A DNA stretch of 64,000 nucleotides, from positions 1 to 64,000 of the forward strand of contig JANQEY010000320.1 in NCBI GenBank assembly GCA_028278125.1, read 5' to 3'. Positions within the stretch are counted from its first letter, which is position 1. Each line of letters starts with the position of its first letter. The DNA is from a bacterium. Its GTDB lineage: Bacteria; Electryoneota; Electryoneia; Electryoneales; Electryoneaceae. Under the pieces are notes generated by a model, which was given only the letters and a program-made list of their open reading frames with translations, had not been told where the DNA came from and ran no database searches. This document shows positions 36,956 through 45,415 of this stretch, one piece after another. A program made the translations under genes and the position numbers.

Positions 36956-38679
36956 AAAAATTTGTGCCTGTAATAATACCTTTAGTTATAATTTCCCTGG
37001 TTATTCCTTCCTTCGCCCAGTACTCGGATTCCACAACCGTTGATTACGAACAACAGGTACTGGAACAGCTCAAACGTGAAGAGTTGACTCGTAGGATTAA
37101 AGATTACAATGTGATATTTTCAACAATATATCGTGAAATAAACGGGAAATATGTTGACGATCTTGATCATATGGAATTTCTCAAGGCTGGAATTGACGGG
37201 ATGCTGTCAACACTAGATCCATATACGGAATATTTTGAAAGAGAAGAAACAGACGACCTGAATATTATTACCAAGGGCAAATACGGCGGAATTGGAATCC
37301 AGATTGGCCTGAGAGGTCCTGATCGTGAATTGACCATTATTGCCCCTATTGAAGGCACACCCGGCTGGAAACTGGGCTTAAGACCCGGGGACAGAATTGT
37401 AAAGATCGAGGATGAATCCACAAGAGGTTTTACAACATTTGACGCGGCGCAGAGGATGCGTGGTGAAGAGGGAACCATAGTAAATATCAGCGTCCTGCGT
37501 CCGGGTGTGGAAGACACCCTGGATTTCGCCATTGAACGGGCGATTATTCCTGTGATTGACGTCAGCTATGCCGGATTTATTGACGAAGGAATCGGGTATA
37601 TCAGGTTAACCAGGTTCAGTCGTAACGCTGGAAAACAGGTTAAAGCAAAGATCGATTCACTTGATCAATTCGGTCTTGATGCCTTGATTTTCGATATGCG
37701 AGGTAATCCCGGAGGACTCCTCCCCCAGGCAATCAGTGTAGCTGAAAACTTCCTCGAACCCGGATCACCAGTTGTTTCTACAAAGGGACGTATTCCTACA
37801 GCAAATCGTGAATTTGAAGCACAGGAGGAACCTTCCCTCAATCCCGATATCCCTCTTGTGGTCCTGGTAAACGAGGGATCGGCATCTGCCAGTGAAATTG
37901 TAGCCGGGGCAGTCCAGGATCTCGACCGTGGGGTTATAATCGGGCGGACGACATTCGGTAAAGGTCTTGTTCAGTCGGTGATGCCATTCCACAGGTATGA
38001 AACATCACTCAAGCTGACGACCGCCAAATACTTCACACCCTCGGGACGTTTGATCCAGAAGATCGATTACTTTGATGACAACGATGCCCTGATGCTTGAC
38101 ACTATCTATTCAGAAGAATCCAAGCAGAGTTATTTTACCAGGAATGGCCGAGAAGTTAACGCGCATGGCGGAATTCAACCGGATTTCGATATCGAGCTAC
38201 CAGAAGTAGGGTATGCGGTTATTGAATTGTGGCGGCAGGGTAAATTTTTCGACTTTGTCAGTTTCCTGAAGGGCGCGGATGAAAATCTTTCAGACTGGAC
38301 TGTCACAAGCGAAATTGAGCAATCATTTTTTACTTACCTGGACACAACTGATTTTTCCTTTGAAACTGAAGCGGAGAAACAGATAGCGAAAATACGCGAA
38401 GACGCTGAAGAATTTGAGTACAGCGATGAATTTATGGAGGCACTGTCAAGACTGGAAGCCATCGCTGAGGAAACCAGGCAGAAGATGGTCGAACAGGAAC
38501 GTGACGAAATTTTAAAACGTATCAAGGTCGAGCTGGCGTCGATAATCGGTGGTACCGAAGCCCGTGTGGAAGCCAGCTTTGAATTTGACCCCCAGATCGC
38601 CAAGGCGATAGAGATTTTGAAACAGTCGAATATTTACGCGGCGACACTGACTGAAGGAGCTCCTGAAGCGGAAGAATAG
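36952..38679 (+). CDS. S41 family C-terminal processing peptidase
   Basis: About 575 residues from MKKFVPVIIPLVIIS. Signal peptide, N-terminal cap with helices, PDZ domain (GIGIQIGLRG ... PGWKLGLRPGDRIVKIEDE), then the S41 catalytic core with VNEGSASASEIVAGA (catalytic Ser) and GRTTFGKGLVQSV (catalytic Lys), and a helical C-terminal region of ~180 residues. CtpA-type enzymes trim the C-termini of periplasmic or secreted proteins. The longer frame from 36685 lies within lgt in another frame and is not a real start. It overlaps lgt by four bases, so both are co-translated. Whether it trims the sorted proteins of this genome is speculative. Terminator at 38718-38740. Confidence 0.92.
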   Translation: MKKFVPVIIPLVIISLVIPSFAQYSDSTTVDYEQQVLEQLKREELTRRIKDYNVIFSTIYREINGKYVDDLDHMEFLKAGIDGMLSTLDPYTEYFEREETDDLNIITKGKYGGIGIQIGLRGPDRELTIIAPIEGTPGWKLGLRPGDRIVKIEDESTRGFTTFDAAQRMRGEEGTIVNISVLRPGVEDTLDFAIERAIIPVIDVSYAGFIDEGIGYIRLTRFSRNAGKQVKAKIDSLDQFGLDALIFDMRGNPGGLLPQAISVAENFLEPGSPVVSTKGRIPTANREFEAQEEPSLNPDIPLVVLVNEGSASASEIVAGAVQDLDRGVIIGRTTFGKGLVQSVMPFHRYETSLKLTTAKYFTPSGRLIQKIDYFDDNDALMLDTIYSEESKQSYFTRNGREVNAHGGIQPDFDIELPEVGYAVIELWRQGKFFDFVSFLKGADENLSDWTVTSEIEQSFFTYLDTTDFSFETEAEKQIAKIREDAEEFEYSDEFMEALSRLEAIAEETRQKMVEQERDEILKRIKVELASIIGGTEARVEASFEFDPQIAKAIEILKQSNIYAATLTEGAPEAEE

Positions 38680-38717
38680 AGCTGTTACTAAATAAAATAC
38701 ATAAATACTTATAGTGG

Positions 38718-38740
38718 CCCGGTTTGACTCGCAAACCGGG
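38718..38740. terminator. Bidirectional terminator
   Basis: CCCGGTTTG / CAAACCGGG stem, five-base loop, then TCTCTTTTA. It lies between the protease gene and the convergent FG-GAP gene. Confidence 0.85.
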
Positions 38741-38754
38741 TCTCTTTTACCCCG

Positions 38755-41700
38755 TTATTTCATCAAAACTACCTTCTTGATATCACTGAGTTTTCCCTGC
38801 ACATTCGCACTGACAAAATATATTCCGCTAGGTAATAATGATCCGTCGAGTATGAAGTTATGGTATCCTGCAGTTACTGGATTATTTGCTAGCGTTGAGA
38901 TATGCTGACCGAGGATATTATAGACATTCAGCTTTAGATGTGATGGTTCAGGTAATCCAATAGCGATTGTGGTTGCAGGATTAAAAGGATTCGGGTAAAT
39001 CGAGGTTATTTCATAATCAGTTGGCAGTTTTACAAGATCATCTTCTATCGATGTAATATCAATGGTGAAACTGTACACCTGGTTCGCCCAGGTTTCATTG
39101 TTACGTTCGTCAACTGCTGATACTGACCACCAGTATTGGTTTCCATTTTCTCCATGAAATAGAAATTCCTGGCTTGTTGTATCACCAACTAAATGATTTT
39201 CCAGACTATCCCGGCTGTCTGAGACATAAACACGGTATCTATCAAAATCATTATCTGGATCAAATACCTCGTCCCATTGCAGCAGAATTGCAGTTGAATC
39301 AAAAACACTACCGCTGTCTGGTTCCAGCAAGTTAAACGTTTGAGGGGGATAACCGTTTAAAAGTGTAAAACTGAAAACCTGGCTTGCCCACGTGATATTA
39401 TCACGTTCGTCAGACGCTGAAACAGTCCACCAGTATTGTCTGTCATATTCACCGGTAAAACTTAAGTTGGTAGAAGTAGTATCAAGGAACAGATTCTCTT
39501 CAAGACTATCCAAATCCTCAGATACATATACCTGGAAGCTGGAAAAATCTCCATCCGGATCTGTTGTCTCTTCCCATACAAGCGTAACCTCAAGTGAGTC
39601 AACGAAAATACCGCTGTCAGGATGAACAAGGTTGAATGGCGCAGGAGGGCTATTGGGAGTCTCTAAGTCAAAACTGAAAACCTGGCTTGCCCACGTGATA
39701 TTATCTCGATTGTCCAGCGCTGAAACAGTCCACCAGTATCGTCTGTCATCTTCACCGGTAAAACCACAGTTGGTAGAGGTAGTATCACTTAAAAGGTTTT
39801 CTTCAAGGTTTTCCAGGTCTTCGGATACATATACCTGGTAACTTATAAAATCACCATCGGGATCGATAACTTCTTCCCACTCAAGAATTATCTCTATTGA
39901 ATCTAAAACTTCCCCATCTTCAGGCGATAAAAGATTAAACGGTAATGGATTTAATCCCAGCAACTCATTCCTGTACCATGCGATTTTATGATCTGCTTTA
40001 GACGCAGATATAAGATCACTGTCCCCATCACCATCTATGTCTGAACTGAAAACAGATCTGGCTCCTTGCGCCATGTTGGTTATTGCCTGAATTTCGCCAA
40101 AGGTACCCAAACCATCCAGATTTTCAAACCAGGCAATATCAATAAGACCTGTTTCAGAAGTACATATTATATCCTGATCGCCATCATTGTCTAAATCGGA
40201 ATAATCAGCTGTTAATGCACGTTCTACTTCTGATGAGATAACCTGTTGTTGTCCAAAATTACCGACACCATCAGTATTTTCATACCAGGCGATTTTATTA
40301 TCTAATTCCGACGACGATAACACATCCAAATCACCGTCGCCATTTATATCAACAGCTACAACCGATGTTGGTGCATCAACTTCATTCGAGATAACTATAA
40401 CTGAACTGAAATCGCCATGTCCATCCTGGTTTTCATACCATCCGATTTCATCATTGTGTCTCGATGCTGCCAACACGTCAATATCTTCATCTCCATCGAT
40501 GTCTGCGCATGAAACGTAATACGCAAAGATTGCTTCGGTTGAGATAATCTGCTGTTCACCGAAGGCTCCTGACCCATCGGTATTTTCATACCACGCCAGT
40601 TTATTATCGAAATTTGAAGCAGAGAGGACATCTTGATCACCATCTCCATCCAGGTCAGCAGCGGTCACTGACCAGGCACCATCTGCATCTGTAGAGATCA
40701 CATTTTGAAATCCAAAAGTACCGGTTCCATCAGTATTTTCATACCAGGCAATTTTATCGTCACCTCTCGATGCAGATACAAGATCGTTGTCCCCATCTCC
40801 GTCTATATCGACACAAAATATTGATTTGACAGTATTAACTTCAGTTGTAATGATATTTTTTGGGCCAAACTCTCCATAACCGTCAATGTTTTCATACCAG
40901 GAGATTTTGCTGTCGATCAATCCATCAAAATCGCTTGAAGATGAGATTACATCGTAGTCACCATCTCCATCGATATCAGCGCTTACGGTACAATTGGCAC
41001 CATATGCATCAATGGATATAAGTTCTCCCTCGGTAAAACTGCCTAAACCGTTAGCATTTTCATAAACAGCAACAGCAATTTCAGCAGAAATTACGTCGTT
41101 GTCTCCGTCATTATCAAAATCTGCGCTGTACACTGCCCAGAGTCTCTCGGGTGGGGATGAAATCTGCTGTTGTTCCCAAAAATTTCCTGTTCCATCAGTG
41201 TTTTCGCACCAGAAAATTCCTGCTGCCTCTTCAAGTGCAGAGGCAAACACTACATCATTATCATCATCACCATCCAGATCAATGGAAATCAGTGATATCA
41301 CGTTATAGGCTTCAGTTGTAATTACCTGTGGTTCACCGAATGCTCCCGCACCATCAGTATTTTCAAACCATGCTATTATATCGTTTCCTGCAGAAGCTGT
41401 AAGAACATCGTTATCACCATCCCCATCAACATCTATCCCACAAACTGAGAGGGCTACTTCAGCGTCTGTCGTAATTATAATTTCCTGGCTGAATCCTCCC
41501 AATCCATCCAGGTTTTCATACCATGCAATCTTATCATCAAAACGCGATGCTGAAAGTACGTCGATATCATTATCACCGTCGATGTCTAAACAATATACAC
41601 TACATGCCCAATCTGCATCCGAGGAAATTACCTGTTGATCCCCAAATGTTCCCAATCCATCAGTGTTTTCATACCATGCAATCTTATCATCAGCAGCGGA

Positions 41701-42210
41701 AGCAGAAACAACATCATTATCACCGTCATTATCCAGGTCAGCGCTGAATATGGAATAGGCTGAATCTGCATCGATACTGATAGTTTGCTGTATCCCAAAT
41801 TCCCCGGTACCGTTAAGATTCTCATACCATGCAATCCTGTCATCACCTGCGGAGGCCGAAAGAATGTCATTATCACCATCTCCATCCAGGTCAGCACTAA
41901 ATATTGAAGTTGCGAAAACTATATCGGAGGTATTTACAGGATGTGGAATAAAACTGCCCTGTTCAGTACTGTTTTCATACCAGGTGATTGAAAAAAAGAA
42001 AGATGCAATGATGTCGAGATCGCCATCACCGTTAATATCTGCAGAAAATACTGAAGTAGGATTTTCTACCTGGTGACTAATCAACATCTGGTTACTGAAG
42101 GTCACTTCCTGCGAGATAACCCTGGAGGTCAGGATTAGCGTCAGAAGCGGAATAACTATCCAGGTGATTGGAGTCGACCTGTGGCATTTAGTCCGTTGAA
42201 GTAATTTCAT
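38755..42210 (-). CDS. Giant secreted FG-GAP/VCBS repeat protein with Fn3-like domains and sorting signal
   Basis: An 1151-residue exported protein. A signal peptide (~34 residues, ending VISQ) precedes 14 FG-GAP-like repeats of ~50 residues (~45-750), each with a Ca-binding DxDGDxD(N)D loop and a conserved IAWYENT-type strand. Three ~100-residue Fn3-like domains follow (PFNLLSPEDG, PFNLVHPDSG, TFNLLEPDSG), then a C-terminal sorting domain (SIYPNPFNPATTIAIGLPE ... KKVVLMK). FG-GAP repeats form seven-bladed propellers, so 14 fit two of them. Likely a large surface or extracellular binding protein needing calcium. Ligand unknown. Monocistronic. Confidence 0.88.
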   Translation of the reverse strand: MKLLQRTKCHRSTPITWIVIPLLTLILTSRVISQEVTFSNQMLISHQVENPTSVFSADINGDGDLDIIASFFFSITWYENSTEQGSFIPHPVNTSDIVFATSIFSADLDGDGDNDILSASAGDDRIAWYENLNGTGEFGIQQTISIDADSAYSIFSADLDNDGDNDVVSASAADDKIAWYENTDGLGTFGDQQVISSDADWACSVYCLDIDGDNDIDVLSASRFDDKIAWYENLDGLGGFSQEIIITTDAEVALSVCGIDVDGDGDNDVLTASAGNDIIAWFENTDGAGAFGEPQVITTEAYNVISLISIDLDGDDDNDVVFASALEEAAGIFWCENTDGTGNFWEQQQISSPPERLWAVYSADFDNDGDNDVISAEIAVAVYENANGLGSFTEGELISIDAYGANCTVSADIDGDGDYDVISSSSDFDGLIDSKISWYENIDGYGEFGPKNIITTEVNTVKSIFCVDIDGDGDNDLVSASRGDDKIAWYENTDGTGTFGFQNVISTDADGAWSVTAADLDGDGDQDVLSASNFDNKLAWYENTDGSGAFGEQQIISTEAIFAYYVSCADIDGDEDIDVLAASRHNDEIGWYENQDGHGDFSSVIVISNEVDAPTSVVAVDINGDGDLDVLSSSELDNKIAWYENTDGVGNFGQQQVISSEVERALTADYSDLDNDGDQDIICTSETGLIDIAWFENLDGLGTFGEIQAITNMAQGARSVFSSDIDGDGDSDLISASKADHKIAWYRNELLGLNPLPFNLLSPEDGEVLDSIEIILEWEEVIDPDGDFISYQVYVSEDLENLEENLLSDTTSTNCGFTGEDDRRYWWTVSALDNRDNITWASQVFSFDLETPNSPPAPFNLVHPDSGIFVDSLEVTLVWEETTDPDGDFSSFQVYVSEDLDSLEENLFLDTTSTNLSFTGEYDRQYWWTVSASDERDNITWASQVFSFTLLNGYPPQTFNLLEPDSGSVFDSTAILLQWDEVFDPDNDFDRYRVYVSDSRDSLENHLVGDTTSQEFLFHGENGNQYWWSVSAVDERNNETWANQVYSFTIDITSIEDDLVKLPTDYEITSIYPNPFNPATTIAIGLPEPSHLKLNVYNILGQHISTLANNPVTAGYHNFILDGSLLPSGIYFVSANVQGKLSDIKKVVLMK
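39965..42080 (-). repeat. 14 tandem ~150-base coding repeats (FG-GAP)
   Basis: Each ~150-base unit encodes the DxDGDxDxxSASxxxDKIAWYEN pattern. The units differ enough in DNA that they are protein-level repeats, not recent duplications, but several neighbouring copies are close. Confidence 0.8.
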
Positions 42211-42324
42211 TCTCTTATTAAATATAAATTTGGTCTATTTTTGTAGATACTAATATATGACATTCTGAAGAAACGTATGTGCGCTACAGCACATGGATAT
42301 ATTGAGAAAACTACAGGGAAGTAA

Positions 42325-43218
42325 TCATTCTTTTCTTTTTAACCTGTTAATAATCTCTTTAATTGTATCATCAGCTGATTCTGCCTCGAGGGTGCAAGTT
42401 CCGGCGCCGTCGGGGCCGCCGCCGCCGTATTCCGCCATCAGGTTGCCGATATGCATCGGGTGGTTACGGTTAAAGACACTTTTTCCCACCGCCACGACCG
42501 TTTTTTCAACATCACGGTGACGGTAGATACGGACATTTACATCGCACCTGGCGTAAAGGACATAAACCATGTAACGGTTACCGGTGGGTGTCCTTTCCAG
42601 GTTACGGAAATCTGTTATGCTGACGTTACTTTCCTGGCTGGAACAGGTCATTATCGCGCGCTTAAAAATCTCTTCTTCCATAAAGTAACGGTCTATACGA
42701 CCCCTGACACTCTTCATCTGGAGGATATCGTCGATTGATTTACCCTTACGGATGGAATCAATCACTTGTAATGAATATTCCTGGAATCCCCCAAGGCCTG
42801 TTCGTGGATCGAGGGTGTAACCAAGCATCAGCCAACCCTCTGGAAGAAGTACATCTTCGAAAGTGAGATCAGCACTCTCAAGTCGATCGGTTTCTTCGAG
42901 CAGATTAATGTATTTATCAAGCTCGGGCGAATTGTAGTACTCGTGAACCAGCCGGGCTGAACTCCGGGCGTTGGCAATTTTACCTTGTACACCCTCAGGC
43001 AGCGAATGATCTTCACCTTCAGCCGGATTATGGTCGAACCACAACCGTGCGTTTTCATGGAATGGCAGGTTGGTTATCCCGTCTCCAACCTGCACATCGA
43101 GAAGCCCATCCTGCATATCTTTCGGATGCGTAAAAATGAGGTCTTCTACCTCTTCCATATCCATAATCATGGCAACACTGGCGATACCGTCCAGGTCAGC
43201 TCGCGTAAATAACCGCAT
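42325..43218 (-). CDS. DHH-family phosphoesterase (exopolyphosphatase-like)
   Basis: A 297-residue DHH/DHHA1 protein. Metal-binding DxD at D8/D10 (RADLDG) and D62-H63-N64 (FDHN, in place of DHH) are visible, and the DHHA1 glycine motif GGGG is at 265-268. The next residue is Pro269 where the family usually has His (GGGH/GGGGH...AAG). This family, often annotated exopolyphosphatase, hydrolyses phosphodiester/anhydride substrates (polyphosphate, pAp, short oligonucleotides). The Pro substitution may alter activity or substrate. Good ribosome site (GGAG). Stands alone between the FG-GAP gene and the mevalonate operon. Confidence 0.75.
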   Translation of the reverse strand: MRLFTRADLDGIASVAMIMDMEEVEDLIFTHPKDMQDGLLDVQVGDGITNLPFHENARLWFDHNPAEGEDHSLPEGVQGKIANARSSARLVHEYYNSPELDKYINLLEETDRLESADLTFEDVLLPEGWLMLGYTLDPRTGLGGFQEYSLQVIDSIRKGKSIDDILQMKSVRGRIDRYFMEEEIFKRAIMTCSSQESNVSITDFRNLERTPTGNRYMVYVLYARCDVNVRIYRHRDVEKTVVAVGKSVFNRNHPMHIGNLMAEYGGGGPDGAGTCTLEAESADDTIKEIINRLKRKE

Positions 43219-43376
43219 GATTTCTCCACGTGAATAAGGAGATTAATACACCGATCTTTAGTAATATGTTAAGAATTCTAACAGTCTCTAGGCAAGACAA
43301 CTGAAAGATAACGCAAAATTGATACGATTATGGAAAAATTCGGGAATGTTAATCTTATGAATTATAACATTATAGA

Positions 43377-44312
43377 CTAGAGCGAGATTATTTCATATTC
43401 CAGCTCTTCAAGGGGTAAATCGCCAACCAGCAGGACCATATCTCCCCCACCGGCACCGGTTGGTTTTGCGAAACCACCATTTGATTGCGCCCATTCGGCG
43501 ATTTTTTTGTGTGCATCGGTCGTATAGGGAATTCCCGCTTCTTTTGCGCAACGGTTCATTATATTTGTGTACTTGTTCATCTCTTCGACAACATCGCCAT
43601 ATGATTTATTGAGCCAGCTATTTACGACTACCCGGCTTTGATCAATCAATTCATCAATTGATTTTCCGACTATATCATTACCGCTTTTAATACATTTCTC
43701 GAATTGCGCAACCATTTCGCGTGTATTTGCCGGAATCCCTGTCCAGGCAAGATTCAGCTGCAGTTCTGGAACCATGTGATCATCAATCTTGAATGTATTA
43801 ACTTTGATTATATTCCCGGTTCTGGCAAAAATAATGGGCTGGTCCAATGCACTGGTAAAAACATCGGCACCGCTACCTTTCCCATCCTGCGCGGTGTTAT
43901 GAGCCTCAAAGGCAATATTCGCAATTTCATAACGATAATTTTTCCAGTCCAGCCCTGCTCGCTGGTACCGGAGTGCAATGACACCCACAGCTTCCGCAGC
44001 AGATGAACCAAGTCCAAGTTTAACTGTATTTCCATCCTGATCCCGGTGATTAAAAGAGCTGGAATCGATTCTGACGAGTGGGATACCATTCTCCTTTTCA
44101 AATTCAGATATCCTCGGGATTGGAGTTTCAAGTGAAGAGTTGATTACCGGTGTGATTGATTGATCTGAGTCTTGGAAAACTTCATCGATATCGAGGTAAC
44201 GTGGGACTGGCATCATTACAGCTATACCGCCATAGAGAACCGCGTATTCACCGGATAGCATAACCTTTCCGGGAATGGAAACCCTCACTGGCCGTTTATT
44301 TCCCATATCCAT
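43377..44312 (-). CDS. mvaK2: Phosphomevalonate kinase (GHMP family)
   Basis: About 311 residues. GHMP motifs are PGKVMLSGEYAVLYGG, KLGLGSSAAEAVGV (ATP loop) and GKGSGADVFTSAL plus the C-terminal KPTGAGGGDMVLL. It phosphorylates 5-phosphomevalonate to 5-diphosphomevalonate. It is the last gene of the mevalonate operon. An open frame runs to 44339, overlapping mvaD by 26 bases; the ATG at 44312 begins right after the mvaD stop (one-base spacer) and is my choice, though the longer start is possible. It shares the pathway with the upstream genes, which supports its assignment over other GHMP kinases. Confidence 0.85.
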   Translation of the reverse strand: MDMGNKRPVRVSIPGKVMLSGEYAVLYGGIAVMMPVPRYLDIDEVFQDSDQSITPVINSSLETPIPRISEFEKENGIPLVRIDSSSFNHRDQDGNTVKLGLGSSAAEAVGVIALRYQRAGLDWKNYRYEIANIAFEAHNTAQDGKGSGADVFTSALDQPIIFARTGNIIKVNTFKIDDHMVPELQLNLAWTGIPANTREMVAQFEKCIKSGNDIVGKSIDELIDQSRVVVNSWLNKSYGDVVEEMNKYTNIMNRCAKEAGIPYTTDAHKKIAEWAQSNGGFAKPTGAGGGDMVLLVGDLPLEELEYEIISL

Positions 44313-44313
44313 A

Positions 44314-45321
44314 TTATTCAGATTCAAGGATTTCTGCACCCCCGGCAGGTTTACAAATCAACGCTTTAGTAACACCATGTAATTTCGATGTTTTTTTCGC
44401 GATCTTATCCAGGTCTTTTAGTTTCCCCAGTAACGCCACATGATGGCCTGCGTCAATTGTGACATAGGTTTCCAGACCATCAGCACGCCACTGCTGTGCT
44501 GCCCGGATTATGTCGACGGTGGTTCCGCTCCAGTAGATCAGGGCTGGACGAGTGGCCATCATACAAGCATGCATCGATTTTGCGTTACCCTCGGAAATCT
44601 CACCCATCCGGGTAAAATCGAGGTTCTCGATCGCTGCCAGCATTTCCTTGTAATCTCTCTTAGCCTGGGAGATCCAGGTGCTGAAAAACGGTGATGTCTG
44701 CCTGCTGAGTTCCATCGCTTCCGTTGACCCGATATGTTTTTTACCACCGGTTACCACCGCGACAACCATTCCCCACGGTACTTTTTCAGCCGGTAAGAGG
44801 ACCCTCGCTGATGGATCGACACTCAAAGGCATTACAGCAAGTGAACCGGGAATCGACCTCGCGGCTGATCCACTTCCTCTTCGAGCCAGGCGAGATAAGT
44901 CTTTCCTGCTCAGTTTTTTCTCGGCAAATGCGCTTAAAGCCATCGCCAGGGCAGCAAAACCGGATGCGCTTGATGCCAGCCCTGCCTTAGTAGGGAAACT
45001 GTTTTCCGAGGAGACATGAAAATAGCCCTCGATTAAATTTTCTTTCCGCCAGGTTTCCAGGTAACGTGCCAGCCTGTGGAATGCAGTCCCGTCCGGGGCA
45101 GAGTTATTAATTCGAAAACGATCAGAACGATCTTTAGAACGTTTTACTGTGGTCTTTGTAACCAGTTTATCAAGTGCAAGGGAAATTGATGGTGTTGCGG
45201 GTACATGGTCAGGGCCCGGTTGTTTGCCCCAGTATTTAACCAGGGCAATATTGGCGTGCGCCTGTGCTGTTACAGTTTCTGAACTCTTAACTGCCTGTTT
45301 TTGTATGGTCTTATCGCTCAT
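44314..45321 (-). CDS. mvaD: Diphosphomevalonate decarboxylase
   Basis: A 335-residue GHMP-fold enzyme. AHANIALVKYWGK, LALDKLVTKTTV, ASSASGFAALAMAL (ATP loop) and RGSGSAARSIPG (with the catalytic-region Arg) are present, plus TIDAGHHVALL, holding the Asp that removes the 3-hydroxyl proton. Most family members have a Pro-Asn pair after DAG; here it is His-His, an unusual variant. It converts diphosphomevalonate to isopentenyl diphosphate with ATP. It is third in the operon and nearly abuts the kinase downstream. Confidence 0.92.
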   Translation of the reverse strand: MSDKTIQKQAVKSSETVTAQAHANIALVKYWGKQPGPDHVPATPSISLALDKLVTKTTVKRSKDRSDRFRINNSAPDGTAFHRLARYLETWRKENLIEGYFHVSSENSFPTKAGLASSASGFAALAMALSAFAEKKLSRKDLSRLARRGSGSAARSIPGSLAVMPLSVDPSARVLLPAEKVPWGMVVAVVTGGKKHIGSTEAMELSRQTSPFFSTWISQAKRDYKEMLAAIENLDFTRMGEISEGNAKSMHACMMATRPALIYWSGTTVDIIRAAQQWRADGLETYVTIDAGHHVALLGKLKDLDKIAKKTSKLHGVTKALICKPAGGAEILESE

Positions 45322-45415
45322 CAGGATCTCGGAAGTAATAAATTAAACCGCAGATTATCTCCGCGGATAATATAAATGATAAAATCCTGTTGAACACAAA
45401 TAGAATAGATATTTA

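Noticed and set aside
39965..42080. CRISPR-like array suggested by regular ~150-base repeats
   Set aside because: The repeats are protein-coding FG-GAP units with conserved DxDGDxD loops, too long and too variable for CRISPR repeats; no cas genes.
44313..44339. Longer mvaK2 start (ATG at 44339)
   Set aside because: It would overlap mvaD by 26 bases and adds residues without GHMP features; the ATG at 44312 is better placed, although neither has a strong ribosome site.
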